Shown: positions 25,720-35,018 of the stretch, one piece after another
How the letters are laid out: each line of letters starts with the position of its first letter
Numbering within the stretch: position 1 is the stretch's first letter
DNA from: Verrucomicrobiia bacterium
GTDB lineage: Bacteria; Verrucomicrobiota; Verrucomicrobiia; Limisphaerales; DASXHY01
DNA length: 64,000 bases
NCBI GenBank assembly: GCA_035629175.1
Contig: DASPIL010000076.1
Location: forward strand, 1 to 64,000
Direction: 5' to 3'
Translations under genes and position numbers: made by a program
Notes under the pieces: model-generated
The model's database searches: none
What the model was told of the DNA's origin: nothing
The model's input: the letters and a program-made list of their open reading frames with translations, nothing else

Positions 25720-27174
25720 ATGAATAGCGAATTGCCCTTTGAAGTTTTGGAGTTCGATGAACTCCTGCGAAAACCCAACGGTGACGCGTCAGGCTTCGCC
25801 AGCTTTTTTTCCGCAGGCGAGGTTCTCGTCACACGCGTTCCTGCCCGCCTGGATGTCATGGGTGGCATCGCTGACTACTCGGGCGCAAATGTCTGCGAAG
25901 CGGTTCTCGGCCGCGGCATGCTGATGGGACTGCAGCCTCGCACCGACCGCACACTGCGCATTCGCACAATGCAGGCGGGCATGAAGGCGTTGCCCATCGA
26001 GACCCGCACGCCGCTGGATTATTTTTGGTCAGGCGACGGACTCGCCAGCTACGCCGAAGTCAGGGCGTTGTGCCAGGCCAACCCGCTCGCGAATTGGGCG
26101 TCGTACATTCTTGGAAGCATCTTTACGTTGCTCAAGGAAGAGTCGATCAAGCTGCCCTACGGTTTCAATCTGCTGCTTCTGAGCGCCGTTCCAATGAACG
26201 TGGGCATTGGGAGTTCAGCGGCTGTGGAGATTGGCACGCTGACCTGCCTCAACTCGTATCTTGGACTGAATCTTTCGCCCTCGCGCATCGCTCGCCTCGG
26301 CCAGATGGCGGAAAATCATGTCGTCGGCGCGCCTTGCGGCATCATGGATCAGACCGCGATCACGAGCGGCCGCAAGGGTTGCCTGACGCACATTCTTTGC
26401 AGGCCAGGCGAGGTGAAGGGCGAGATCGAGATCCCGGCAGGAACAGGCTTTGTCGGGATCAATTCGATGGTGCGTCACTCGGTGGCGGGAAGTCCTTACA
26501 GCGACACGCGCGTTGGCGCCTTCATGGGCAAGAAGATCATCAATGACATGCGCGCGCGAACAGGACGCGGGCCGATCGATTATCTTGCCGAACTGACGAG
26601 CAAGGACCTGCAGCAGTATGAGGTGGGAATCCCTGAGGAAATTGTCGGCTCCGTGTTTCTCGCCGAACACAAAACGCACGACGATCCCGTCACGCGGATT
26701 TCTCCTGATGCGGTGTATCGAGTGGCAGGACCGACGCGGCATCCTGTTGAGGAGAACGAACGAGTGTTGAAATTCATGGATGCCTTGCGTGCTGCGGGCA
26801 TGGGCGACGAGCAAGCGCTGGTCACGGCAGGCGACTGCATGTACGGCGCACATGCGAGCTATCGCGACAACTGTCACTTGTCCACGGAGGAAGTGGACTT
26901 CCTGGTTGATGCCGTGAGACACCGCGGCCATGCGTCAGGGCTGTATGGAGCCAAGATCACAGGCGGTGGAACGGGCGGGACCGTGGCTGTATTCGGCAGG
27001 ATCGAGGCGTTGAAGAAGCACATCCCGGAAATCGCAGTTGAATATTCGCGTCGTGTCGGTGTGATGCCGGACATCTTCGAAGGCACGTCGCCGGGAGCGA
27101 TGGAATTCGGCGCGTTGCGCTATGGCTTTGGCGCGGGCGGATGGCAGCCGACTGCGCGGTCAAACGGGGATTGA
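25720..27174 (+). CDS. GHMP kinase, arabinokinase/galactokinase-like
   Basis: A sugar 1-kinase of about 484 aa. VPARLDVMGGIADYSGANVC near residues 47-66 is the substrate-binding signature. It is closest in form to the kinase half of plant L-arabinokinase, where RLDVMGGIADYSG is characteristic, rather than to galactokinase (GRxNLIGEHTDY). The ATP loop is AVPMNVGIGSSAAVEIGTL, CGIMDQTAITSG gives the catalytic Asp region, and YGAKITGGGTGGTVAVFG is motif III. It may start salvage or activation of a sugar for the neighbouring glycan clusters. It lies alone, convergent with pyrE at 13 bp. The sugar substrate is not determinable from sequence. Confidence 0.82.
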   Translation: MNSELPFEVLEFDELLRKPNGDASGFASFFSAGEVLVTRVPARLDVMGGIADYSGANVCEAVLGRGMLMGLQPRTDRTLRIRTMQAGMKALPIETRTPLDYFWSGDGLASYAEVRALCQANPLANWASYILGSIFTLLKEESIKLPYGFNLLLLSAVPMNVGIGSSAAVEIGTLTCLNSYLGLNLSPSRIARLGQMAENHVVGAPCGIMDQTAITSGRKGCLTHILCRPGEVKGEIEIPAGTGFVGINSMVRHSVAGSPYSDTRVGAFMGKKIINDMRARTGRGPIDYLAELTSKDLQQYEVGIPEEIVGSVFLAEHKTHDDPVTRISPDAVYRVAGPTRHPVEENERVLKFMDALRAAGMGDEQALVTAGDCMYGAHASYRDNCHLSTEEVDFLVDAVRHRGHASGLYGAKITGGGTGGTVAVFGRIEALKKHIPEIAVEYSRRVGVMPDIFEGTSPGAMEFGALRYGFGAGGWQPTARSNGD

Positions 27175-27187
27175 AGCGGGCTACCCG

Positions 27188-27754
27188 TCACTTGCTGCCG
27201 GGCTTGATGGCGGGCGTCGACGCGAGATCGGGCGGGAGTTTGTCGGGTTCAAATGCTTCGACGGCCAGCGAAAGGAGGCTGATGAACGGAACGCCGAAAT
27301 CCACTTTGCCGTTCGATCGATCGACAGCAGCGGAAATGGCAGCCAGTTCGCCCTGATGGCTGCGGACAATGTCGATCGTTTCCTGGACGCGGCCGCCCTT
27401 GGTCACGACATCTTCCACAATCAGGACGCGTTCGCGCGGCGCGATCTTGAATCCGCGCCGCAACACGAGTTTGCCTTCCTCCTTCTCGACGAAAATGAAC
27501 CGCGTCTTCAACTGCCGCGCCACTTCCTGGCCCAGGACCAATCCGCCCATGGCAGGCGCGACCACAGTGGAGATGTTCAAATGACGAACCTTGTCGGCCA
27601 GTGCGCCTCCGACCCGTTCCACAATCGGCATCTGCTGCAACGCCAGGGCGCATTGGAAGAACTGGCGGCTGTGCAAGCCGCTGCGCAGGATGAAATGACC
27701 TTCGAGCAGGGCGCCCGTGTCGCGGAAAACCTGAAGCACTTCGTCTTTCGTCAT
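27188..27754 (-). CDS. pyrE: orotate phosphoribosyltransferase
   Basis: Converts orotate and PRPP to OMP in pyrimidine synthesis, in the cytoplasm. The PRPP-binding loop VLIVEDVVTKGGRVQETI lies near residues 108-125. GLHSRQFFQCALALQ and VVAPAMGGLVLGQEVARQL match the N-terminal and phosphate regions, and FIFVEKEEGKLVLRRGF is the OPRT flexible-loop region. At about 188 aa it has the normal length of this class. The ATG at 27754 (MTKDEVLQVF) fits the family; a longer upstream frame is ignored. Confidence 0.93.
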   Translation of the reverse strand: MTKDEVLQVFRDTGALLEGHFILRSGLHSRQFFQCALALQQMPIVERVGGALADKVRHLNISTVVAPAMGGLVLGQEVARQLKTRFIFVEKEEGKLVLRRGFKIAPRERVLIVEDVVTKGGRVQETIDIVRSHQGELAAISAAVDRSNGKVDFGVPFISLLSLAVEAFEPDKLPPDLASTPAIKPGSK

Positions 27755-27839
27755 GGGCGCAAATTCTAGGAGGCGGCGCGGGACTGCCAAGGTGAAATGA
27801 ACAATCGGTGAAAGCGGCGCGTCGGCGATCGACTGGGAG

Positions 27840-28919
27840 CTACCAGGCTCGGCCGTATTGCACCGGGGGCAACACAGTTCGCGGCGCGCCCAAAGTCCGA
27901 GCGGCGCGCATGGGCCAATACGGATCGCGAAGAAACGCTCGCGCGAGCAGAACCAGGTCCGCCTTGCCGCTCGCGATGATCTCTTCCGCCTGTTGCGGTT
28001 CGGTGATCAACCCGACGGCGGCAGTGGCAATTCCCACGTCGCGGCGAACCCGCTCCGCAAGCGGCACCTGATAACCAGGTCCCAATGGAATATCGGCCTT
28101 CGGCAGGTTGCCTCCCGAGCTGCAATCAATGAGATCGACTCCTTCGGCTTTCAGGTGCTTTGACAACTCGACGGTCTGCTCGATGTCCCATCCTCCGGTG
28201 GTCCAATCCGTGCAGGAAAGCCGGACCGTCAGCGGCAATGAATCCGGCCAAACCGCGCGCACGGCCCTTGTTGTTTCGAGGAGAAAACGGATTCGATTCT
28301 CGAAGCTGCCGCCGTATTGGTCGGTGCGTTGGTTGCTTTGCGGCGAAAGGAATTCGTGAAACAGATAGCCGTGCGCCGCATGCAATTCCATCCATTCACA
28401 ACCCGCTTTGAGCGAACGCTCGGCGGCGGTAACGAACGATTTCCGTGTGGCGGCGATTTCTGTTTCCGTCATCGCGGCGGGCACCTTCGGCAAATCGCCG
28501 CCGAATGCCAGCGCGCTCGGACCCAGCGGTTTCCATCCGCCTGACGAGTCTTCAAGATGCGCGCCACCTTTCCATGGGAGTGCTGCCGAAGCCTTTCGCC
28601 CGGCATGCGCGATTTGAATTCCGGGGACCGCGCCGTGCTGCTTGACGAATCGACTGACCCGAGCCAGCGGCTCAATATGCGAGTCAGACCAGATTCCGGC
28701 ATCGCCGGGAGTGATGCGCCCTTCAGGCGTCACTGCAGTCGCTTCGACAATGACAAGGGCGGCTCCGCCGACAGCGCGCGAACCCAGATGAACCAGATGC
28801 CAGTCATTGAGGAAACCGTCCTCGGATGAATACTGGCACATTGGTGAAACACCAATGCGATTGCGCAGCGTGACTGACTTGATCGTCAGCGGCTGGAAAA
28901 TATGCGGCGTGTTTTCCAT
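27840..28919 (-). CDS. NADH:flavin oxidoreductase, Old Yellow Enzyme family (YqjM-like)
   Basis: An FMN-dependent ene-reductase of about 359 aa, TIM-barrel fold, cytoplasmic. IFQPLTIKSVTLRNRIGVSPMCQYSS gives the N-terminal strand and the Cys of the YqjM subgroup. GDAGIWSDSHIEPL, the active-site segment MELHAAHGYLFHEFLSP with the His-Ala-Ala-His-like motif, NRTDQYGGSFENRIRFLLE and LVLLARAFLRDPYWPMRAA follow. All FMN and substrate contacts expected for xenobiotic reductase/YqjM are present. The ATG at 28919 starts the conserved MENTPHIF. It ends 85 bp before the pyrE start and follows the ThuA gene on the same strand with a 21-bp gap. Confidence 0.92.
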   Translation of the reverse strand: MENTPHIFQPLTIKSVTLRNRIGVSPMCQYSSEDGFLNDWHLVHLGSRAVGGAALVIVEATAVTPEGRITPGDAGIWSDSHIEPLARVSRFVKQHGAVPGIQIAHAGRKASAALPWKGGAHLEDSSGGWKPLGPSALAFGGDLPKVPAAMTETEIAATRKSFVTAAERSLKAGCEWMELHAAHGYLFHEFLSPQSNQRTDQYGGSFENRIRFLLETTRAVRAVWPDSLPLTVRLSCTDWTTGGWDIEQTVELSKHLKAEGVDLIDCSSGGNLPKADIPLGPGYQVPLAERVRRDVGIATAAVGLITEPQQAEEIIASGKADLVLLARAFLRDPYWPMRAARTLGAPRTVLPPVQYGRAW

Positions 28920-28940
28920 CAAGCGGACGTTGCGAAGCGA

Positions 28941-29834
28941 TCAAAATTGTTGCGCGGCTGGTGCAACCTTATCCCAGATCATCGGACTTTCGCGCAAGCC
29001 GAGTGCCCAGTAAATGCCGCCCAGGATGTGGACCTGGTAGGCCTTGCTGACTTCGACGGAATTCTTGCGGTCGCGCAGGTTGGGATCCGCGTCCCAAATA
29101 TCTTCGCGATGTCCGAGGGAGGTGTAGAAGACCTTGCCTTGCCCGTATTCGCGGGTCCAGGCCACGGGAAAATGTCCTGCCGCGCCACTATTCGGATGCT
29201 TCTCGAGGGAGAGCAAATTCTTCACGCGTGAGCGGTCGTAGTTTTTGAAGAGGTAAATCTCTTCCTGAGCGATCGGCCAGAGTTTGCCGAGATGCGCGGT
29301 GGATGGATGCGTCGGGTCATCAACACAGCACTCGACGCCGACTTGCGGTCCGTGGCTTTGAAAATGTGCGCCGACCATCTCGATGAATTCCGGCCATTTC
29401 GGGAACGTGTCGCCCGCGGCGTGCATTCCAATGAACGCCTTTCCGGAACGCACCCAGGCCAGAAAGCCTTCCTTGTCTGGAATGGGAAGGTCGCCTGTCG
29501 TGTTGGCGAAGATGATGCCATCGTAGTTCTTCAGCGACTCGGCACTCAGCTTCGAAAGCGGGGCTTTCAGCTCTTCCTGCAGCGCAGCCCGCGTTTCAGC
29601 CGATGGCCCACCGACCGCGCTGAGTTTGCCTTCAGGCTGGCGAACAAACTCGACAGTAAAGGCCTTGGACTTTTCTGCCAGTTCGCTTAACACCTTTTCC
29701 GCCGTTGGAATCGAGCTGTGGCGAAACCCTGCCGTGGTTGTCACAACGAGCAGTTTCTTGGGCGCATCAGCGGCGCTGGCAAACGTTGGCACAAGCAACA
29801 ACCCGGCACAAAAGATCGCTATGGATAATTTCAT
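28941..29834 (-). CDS. secreted ThuA-domain protein
   Basis: A ThuA-like (trehalose-utilisation, glutamine-amidotransferase-like fold) protein of about 297 aa with a signal peptide (MKLSIAIFCAGLLLVPTFASA-AD), so probably periplasmic. Typical blocks are KKLLVVTTTAGFRHSSIPTAEKVL, YDGIIFANTTGDLP, GKAFIGMHAAGDTF, and the C-terminal TREYGQGKVFYTSLGHREDIW. The ThuA role in Agrobacterium is conversion of a 3-keto disaccharide derivative; most secreted planctomycete and verrucomicrobial members are uncharacterised. It leads into the DUF1080, Gfo/Idh and isomerase genes on the same strand. Confidence 0.88.
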   Translation of the reverse strand: MKLSIAIFCAGLLLVPTFASAADAPKKLLVVTTTAGFRHSSIPTAEKVLSELAEKSKAFTVEFVRQPEGKLSAVGGPSAETRAALQEELKAPLSKLSAESLKNYDGIIFANTTGDLPIPDKEGFLAWVRSGKAFIGMHAAGDTFPKWPEFIEMVGAHFQSHGPQVGVECCVDDPTHPSTAHLGKLWPIAQEEIYLFKNYDRSRVKNLLSLEKHPNSGAAGHFPVAWTREYGQGKVFYTSLGHREDIWDADPNLRDRKNSVEVSKAYQVHILGGIYWALGLRESPMIWDKVAPAAQQF

Positions 29835-29891
29835 AGTTGAGATGAATTGGTTTGACCGCGTACCTGCGAGAACGATGTGAAATCGGCGCTT

Positions 29892-30722
29892 CTACTGTTT
29901 TGCCGGTTCAAGCCGCCTGACCCAGATGTTTCTGAAACGAGTGGGGTTGCCGTGGTCCTGGAGGGAGATCGGGCCCGTCGCAGGATGCTGGGTATACTTC
30001 GCGACGGCGCGCCATCCGGTCGGTCCCATGAGGCTCTGATGATTCTGAACGAGCACGCCGTTCAGCAGAGCGGTGACATACGCGGGTGATTTCAAAGTTC
30101 CGTTCGCCTCGAAGCGCGGCGCCGTGAATAGGATGTCGTATGTCTGCCATTGGCCAGGAGGACGGCAGGCATTAACCAAGGGCGGATACTGGCCATAGAT
30201 GGCGCCGATGGTTCCGTCGGCATAAGTGAGGTTCTCATAACAATCCAGGATCTGGATTTCATAGCGGCCCATCAGGAAAACTCCGCTGTTGCCGCGGCCC
30301 TGGCCAGTGCCCTTGACGACGCTTGGGGTTGCGAATTCCAGGTGCAATTGGACATCACCGAATTCCTCGCGGGTGAATATGTCTCCTTTGGCCGCAGTCA
30401 CCCCGCCGTCGCCGAGTTTCCAGGCGGCCGCATTTCCGTCCTTGTCGCGCCATTTGGAAAGATCCGAGCCGTCGAACAGCACGATGGCATCGGAGGGCGG
30501 GATGGCCGTGGGTTTCTCTGTGACGAGCGAGGCAGGTTTGACGACAGGCGGCTGCGGGCGCTCCGGATCATGGACATGCCACTGCGTGTTGGGGATCAGC
30601 GGGGTGTCCTTGAATCCGGCAACGCCGTTCACAATGGTTTCCATAGGCTTTGCTGGCGCGGCAATGGCGCAATGTGCGCCGGCAGCCAGGCACACGAGGA
30701 TGGCGAGGTACGCGGTTTTCAT
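29892..30722 (-). CDS. secreted DUF1080 family protein (3-keto-disaccharide hydrolase-like)
   Basis: A 276-aa protein with an N-terminal signal peptide (MKTAYLAILVCLAAGAHCAIA-AP) and a DUF1080 jelly-roll domain. AIVLFDGSDLSKWRDKDG is the domain signature, then GDIFTREEFGDVQLHLEF, GNSGVFLMGRYEIQILD and the end RFRNIWVRRLEP. Characterised DUF1080 members hydrolyse 3-keto-glycosides in the periplasm; the fold otherwise resembles concanavalin-like sugar-binding domains. It lies 57 bp after the Gfo/Idh gene stop in the same direction, which fits a shared pathway. Confidence 0.9.
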   Translation of the reverse strand: MKTAYLAILVCLAAGAHCAIAAPAKPMETIVNGVAGFKDTPLIPNTQWHVHDPERPQPPVVKPASLVTEKPTAIPPSDAIVLFDGSDLSKWRDKDGNAAAWKLGDGGVTAAKGDIFTREEFGDVQLHLEFATPSVVKGTGQGRGNSGVFLMGRYEIQILDCYENLTYADGTIGAIYGQYPPLVNACRPPGQWQTYDILFTAPRFEANGTLKSPAYVTALLNGVLVQNHQSLMGPTGWRAVAKYTQHPATGPISLQDHGNPTRFRNIWVRRLEPAKQ

Positions 30723-30746
30723 TTGGATGGATCGCAACGGGCGCGG

Positions 30747-31937
30747 TTAAATTTTCTTGGGCATGGCGGTCCATGCGCCTTTTTTCTGGCTGCTCTTCAA
30801 ACAGGTTTCAATGAACGCAATTCCGGTCCAGCCGTCCTCCACAGTCGCATACCTGGAACCATCGGTTGCGAATTTTTTACCGGCCTTCCACTTGCGAACG
30901 TCGGCTTCGAAGCAGCGATGCAGCCGGGCGAACGCATCGTGAAATGCCTCAGGATGACCCGCGGGAATGTTCGGTTCGGCCATCAGTTCGGCGGGTACGT
31001 CCTTGGGCAGGAAACCGTCGCCGGGCGTGACAGCGCCGCGCCAATAAACACGATCGGGTTGATTGGCAAGATGAACGGTGATGGATTCCGGATTTTCCTG
31101 GCTCCATCGCACGGAACCCTTTGTGCCCGCGACGAGAATGCCGAGGTCGTTCTTGCTGCCGATGCAGACCTGCGAAGCACGGACGAGAGCCTTTCCACCG
31201 TTGCTCAGCTTGCAGTAGATGGTGAAGTGATCGTCCAGCATCCGACCCTCAACAAACGTTTCCATTTGCGCGGATACGTCGGTGACATCGAGTCCCGTGA
31301 CGAAACGCAGCTGCATGAGCGCGTGCGTGCCGATATCGCCGCCGCAGCCCGAGCCGCCCGCGCGCTTAGGGTCCACGCGCCAGGAGGCCTGTTGCTGCCC
31401 TGTTGCCTCCAGCTTGGTTGCAAGCCATCCCTGCAAATAATAGGAATCCACCCAGCGCACTTCGCCGATCAGGCCGCTTTGGACGATGTAGCGTGCAAAC
31501 CGGCTCGTCCAATGGCCGAGGTACGTGTGCGACACCGCGAACGGAACGTTCAGTTCGCGCGCGGTCTTCACGAGCGTGTTGGCCTCCTTCAGGTTCAGGC
31601 ACAACGGCTTTTCGCAAAACACAGCAATCCCGGCCTTCATCGCCTTCATTGCGGGATCGAAGTGCACGAAGTTGGGCGTGACGATCAGGATGTAATCCAG
31701 CTTCTCCTCGTCGGGCAGTGTCTTGTTCGCCGCGATCATTTCGTCGTAGGAGCCATAACCCTTCAACGGAAACGGCCAGTTGGCAGCTTCTTCCAATGCC
31801 ACCTTGGGATCAGGGAATAATGCGCCCGCAGTGACGCGGCGGGTGCCGTCGAAGTGAATTGCGCGCTGATGCGGGTGAACGATGAACGCGCCTTTGCCGC
31901 CGCCAACGAGTCCAACATTAAGTGGTCGGTTTGCCAT
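30747..31937 (-). CDS. Gfo/Idh/MocA family oxidoreductase, sugar catabolic type
   Basis: An NAD(P)-dependent sugar dehydrogenase of about 396 aa, longer than simple Gfo/Idh proteins and typical of the group paired with isomerases and ThuA proteins. PLNVGLVGGGKGAFIVHPHQRA is the Rossmann motif; FCEKPLCLNLKEAN gives the EKP motif; GSGCGGDIGTHALMQLRFV contains the catalytic-domain His. The ATG at 31937 (MANRPLNVG) has GGAAC 5 nt upstream. It is probably cytoplasmic, as no signal peptide is seen. The usual role in such gene sets is oxidation or reduction at C3 of a glycoside; substrate unknown. Confidence 0.9.
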   Translation of the reverse strand: MANRPLNVGLVGGGKGAFIVHPHQRAIHFDGTRRVTAGALFPDPKVALEEAANWPFPLKGYGSYDEMIAANKTLPDEEKLDYILIVTPNFVHFDPAMKAMKAGIAVFCEKPLCLNLKEANTLVKTARELNVPFAVSHTYLGHWTSRFARYIVQSGLIGEVRWVDSYYLQGWLATKLEATGQQQASWRVDPKRAGGSGCGGDIGTHALMQLRFVTGLDVTDVSAQMETFVEGRMLDDHFTIYCKLSNGGKALVRASQVCIGSKNDLGILVAGTKGSVRWSQENPESITVHLANQPDRVYWRGAVTPGDGFLPKDVPAELMAEPNIPAGHPEAFHDAFARLHRCFEADVRKWKAGKKFATDGSRYATVEDGWTGIAFIETCLKSSQKKGAWTAMPKKI

Positions 31938-31975
31938 ATGTTCCAAATGTTTAGTGGGAAATTGTGATGACGTGG

Positions 31976-33013
31976 TTACTTGCGCGCGAATGCGGCATCG
32001 AATGCCGCGGCGCTCGGTGGGAAATCCAGCTTCCGAATCAACGCGCACGCTTCCGCCGCCCCGTGGAATCGATCCATGCGCCCATCTTCCCATTCGACGG
32101 ACAACGGCCCGCGATAACCGACGTCGTTCAGCGCAACAATGACTTCCTCAAAGTTGATGTCGCCATGACCCGGGGAGCGAAAATCCCAGTAGCGTCGAGG
32201 ATCGCAGAAATCGGTGTGCCCGCCGAAGACGCCGATCGTGCCATCACCGTGTCCCCACCAAGCGTCCTTCATGTGCGCATGGAAAATTCGGGGACCGAAC
32301 TCGCGCACGAAGCGGACGTAGCTGACGCCCTGATACCCGAAATGCGAAGGATCGAAATTGAATCCGAACCGCTTGTGTTCCTTCACCGCAGCCAGCGCCC
32401 GATGGGCTGAAACGACGTCGAATGCGATTTCGCTCGGATGCACCTCCAAAGCAAAGTTGACGTTCTCCTTCTCAAACACATTGAGGATCGGAATCCAGCG
32501 TTGTGCGAAATCAACAAAACCCTTTTCGAGAAATTTTTGGTCCGTGGGCGGGAAGGCGTAGAGCGCGTGCCAGATGGAAGATCCAGTGAAGCCATTAACG
32601 ACAGCGGGAAAATCCTTGCCGGGAAGGCTGGCTGGCTTTGCATCGAAGAACTTGCGCGCGGCACGGGCCGTCACTTTCATCTTCTCAGCCGCGCGCTGGC
32701 GCACTCCTTCGGGATCGCCGTCGCCCCAAACGTCAGGAGGAAGGATCGCCTGATGGCGTTCGTCAATGCGATCGCACACAGCCTGGCCGACGAGGTGATT
32801 GGAAATGGCGTAACAGTTCAGGCCATGCTGCTGGAGCAGCGCCCAGCGATTCTTCACGTAATCGGGTTCATTCGCAGCGCGATCGACTTCGAAGTGATCG
32901 CCCCAGCAGGCGAGCTCGAGGCCGTCGTAGCCCATCTGTTTGACTGTGGGAGCGAGTTCTGCGAGCGGGAGGTCCGCCCACTGTCCAGTGAAGAGTGTGA
33001 CTGGTCTGGCCAT
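31976..33013 (-). CDS. sugar phosphate isomerase/epimerase (TIM-barrel, AP endonuclease 2 family)
   Basis: A xylose-isomerase-like TIM barrel of about 345 aa. [20 protein letters not shown] starts the barrel. [58 protein letters not shown] and [16 protein letters not shown] supply the metal-binding Glu, Asp and His residues of the family (Glu at about 190, Asp at about 220, His at about 252, Glu at about 312). The start at 33013 is the ATG at the barrel's first strand, with no strong Shine-Dalgarno sequence. It precedes the Gfo/Idh gene by 38 bp and is divergent from the MFS gene across about 210 bp. It probably acts in the 3-keto-sugar route. Confidence 0.88.
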   Translation of the reverse strand: MARPVTLFTGQWADLPLAELAPTVKQMGYDGLELACWGDHFEVDRAANEPDYVKNRWALLQQHGLNCYAISNHLVGQAVCDRIDERHQAILPPDVWGDGDPEGVRQRAAEKMKVTARAARKFFDAKPASLPGKDFPAVVNGFTGSSIWHALYAFPPTDQKFLEKGFVDFAQRWIPILNVFEKENVNFALEVHPSEIAFDVVSAHRALAAVKEHKRFGFNFDPSHFGYQGVSYVRFVREFGPRIFHAHMKDAWWGHGDGTIGVFGGHTDFCDPRRYWDFRSPGHGDINFEEVIVALNDVGYRGPLSVEWEDGRMDRFHGAAEACALIRKLDFPPSAAAFDAAFARK

Positions 33014-33224
33014 GTTCAGAATAGTTGCGGTTGCAGTTCCGGAGCCCTTCCGGTGGTGCTGGCAAAGTGGCATGCCTGCGCCGGAGCGGAGTGTGTGAGT
33101 GCGCTGCGCTCGGGTCAAGTGCCGGGTCACTACTGAGCGTCATCAATTCATGCGATGCACACTTTCCCGTTGAGTTGCTCATGCAGGCCGGGTATTGAAC
33201 ACGTCCAGCATTTCGATTCACCCT

Positions 33225-34796
33225 ATGAACAACCGCCACGACAAAATCCTCTTCTGGGGATGCTTCATCGCGCTCATCACCACTTCCTACGCGTTCATCA
33301 GCCGAATGATTCTCTCCGGCGGACGGTTCGTCACGGATTTCGGCCTCGACAAAGTTGCGGTCGGCGAGCTGCAGGGCGCCGGCATCTGGCCGTTCGGCGT
33401 GAGCATCATTCTGTTCAGCCTGTTCATTGACAAGATTGGATACAAGGTCGCCATGATCTTTTCGTTCCTGTGCTATGTGATCTACACAGGCATGGCGATC
33501 GCGGCGTACGGCGCGATTCACGGCGCGACCGGCGATGCGCTCGCCGCGGCGCAAAAGCAGGGTTACAGCCTGCTCTACTGGGGCAGCATTATCCTTGCGC
33601 TGGGCAATGGAGCGGTGGAGGCGTACATCAACCCGATCGTGGCCACGATGTTCAACAAGGACAAGGCGAAGTGGCTGAACATCCTGCACGCAGGATGGCC
33701 CGGCGGTTTGGTGATCGGAGGTTTGTGCACGATCGCGCTGGCAACCAATCCCGACTGGCGCATTACGCTGGGCTTGATCCTGATTCCAGCGGTTATTTTC
33801 TTCTTGATGCTGATCGGGCTTAAGTTTCCGCGCAGCGAACGCGAGCAGGCGGGCGTTGGGTACGTGGAAATGCTCAAGGAACTGGGGGCTTTTGGCGCAC
33901 TGGTCGGATTCGGCCTCGTGATTGCGCAGGTTGGCCAGGTCTTTGCCTGGGACACAAAGCTGGTTTGGATTCTGATCGCGATTGTGGTGATAGCGTTCGC
34001 GGTGATCACGAAATCATTCGGCCGGCCGTTCCTGGCATTTTTGATCATCATCATGATGCCACTGGCCACGACAGAGCTTGGCACGGACGGATGGATCACG
34101 TCGCTCATGGAGGCGCCCATGCTGGCCGCGGGTCACAATCCGGCGTGGGTTCTCGTTTACACATCGGCCGTCATGATGATCCTGCGCTTCTCGGCTGGGC
34201 CGTTGATCCACAAGATGTCACCGTTAGGATTGCTTGCGACCTGCTCGGTGCTCGCGATCGCGGGCCTCACGGCACTGTCCAAAACCAATAATGCGGGGAT
34301 GGCAGCGATCTTCGCGGCTGCCACGCTATATGGCATCGGCAAGAGTTTCTTCTGGCCGACGATGCTTGGATTGACATCCGAACAATGTCCAAAAGGGGGC
34401 GCTTTGACGCTGAATGCGATGGGAGGAATCGGAATGCTGGCAGTCGGGATTCTCGGCGCGCCGTTCATCGGTTACTTGCAGGAAACTTCTGCCACGCAAA
34501 AATTGGCGATGGCAGATCCTGCGTTGCATCAAAGCGTGACGAAGGAAAGTCGTTATCTCCTGGGCACCTACCACGCGGTTGATCCCGTGAAAGCCGACGC
34601 TGTTGCGGATCCTGCGGCCAAGGCGACGATCAATACCGCCGTGACGGAGGGGAAATTTTCAGCGCTTGGAAAGATGGCGCTGTTTCCCGCGTTCATGCTG
34701 GCGTGCTATATCGCCCTGATCCTCTACTTCAAGTCTCGCGGCGGATACAAACCCGTCGTCCTGGTGGAGAATCCGACGACGGCCCGACCAGCCTGA
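33225..34796 (+). CDS. MFS transporter
   Basis: An inner-membrane secondary transporter of about 523 aa with about 12 hydrophobic helices, the first at residues 9-29 (LFWGCFIALITTSYAFISRMIL). It has an extended hydrophilic loop before the last helix (residues 410-480, rich in Ala/Asp/Lys). The start at 33225 (MNNRHDKILFW) is chosen; a TTG upstream is less likely. It is divergent from the ThuA-DUF1080-Gfo/Idh-isomerase operon and probably imports the sugar they use. The specific substrate cannot be told. The 33014-33224 gap should contain both promoters; I do not see a convincing operator. Confidence 0.87.
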   Translation: MNNRHDKILFWGCFIALITTSYAFISRMILSGGRFVTDFGLDKVAVGELQGAGIWPFGVSIILFSLFIDKIGYKVAMIFSFLCYVIYTGMAIAAYGAIHGATGDALAAAQKQGYSLLYWGSIILALGNGAVEAYINPIVATMFNKDKAKWLNILHAGWPGGLVIGGLCTIALATNPDWRITLGLILIPAVIFFLMLIGLKFPRSEREQAGVGYVEMLKELGAFGALVGFGLVIAQVGQVFAWDTKLVWILIAIVVIAFAVITKSFGRPFLAFLIIIMMPLATTELGTDGWITSLMEAPMLAAGHNPAWVLVYTSAVMMILRFSAGPLIHKMSPLGLLATCSVLAIAGLTALSKTNNAGMAAIFAAATLYGIGKSFFWPTMLGLTSEQCPKGGALTLNAMGGIGMLAVGILGAPFIGYLQETSATQKLAMADPALHQSVTKESRYLLGTYHAVDPVKADAVADPAAKATINTAVTEGKFSALGKMALFPAFMLACYIALILYFKSRGGYKPVVLVENPTTARPA

Positions 34797-34805
34797 GGCG
34801 TGTGG

Positions 34806-34850
34806 CGGCAGGCAATCTGTGCCTGCCGAAGAGCCGGGCTTCCAGCCCGG
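34806..34850. repeat. two adjacent palindromes after the MFS gene
   Basis: CGGCAGGC at 34806-34813 pairs with GCCTGCCG at 34821-34828 (7-nt loop). CCGGGCT at 34834-34840 pairs with AGCCCGG at 34844-34850 (3-nt loop). No T-run follows directly. The shape is that of a second REP-like family, different in sequence from the dispersed repeat found elsewhere in the window. Confidence 0.6.
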
Positions 34851-34879
34851 TGGCCGGAACAACAGATAGCCCCGAGCGC

Positions 34880-34917
34880 ATCGAGAATTCAGAGCCTCTC
34901 GATCGTGCCGTTTTTTT
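34880..34917 (+). terminator. possible Rho-independent terminator between MFS gene and ssrA
   Basis: ATCGAGA (34880-34886) pairs with TCTCGAT (34897-34903), and seven T lie at 34911-34917. The 7-nt gap between stem and T-run is longer than usual, so strength is doubtful. Confidence 0.35.
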
Positions 34918-34974
34918 CTGAGGGCTATGGGCCTCAGGCAGTCATGCCATGCTGCGATCGGAGGGCTCTCCCGC

Positions 34975-35005
34975 TTGACGTATCGAGATTTGATGCGAGT
35001 ATGGT
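34975..35005 (+). promoter_or_regulatory. candidate sigma70-like promoter of tmRNA
   Basis: TTGACG at 34975-34980 and TATGGT at 35000-35005, spaced 19 bp, lie 14-44 bp before the mature tmRNA 5' end at 35019. This is a fair match to a -35/-10 pair but the spacing is long. Confidence 0.4.
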
Positions 35006-35018
35006 GGCCGTTGCTTTT

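Noticed and set aside
30150-31820. 556-codon open frame on the plus strand
   Set aside because: It is antisense to the DUF1080 and Gfo/Idh genes, whose motifs are clear; codon composition alone explains it.
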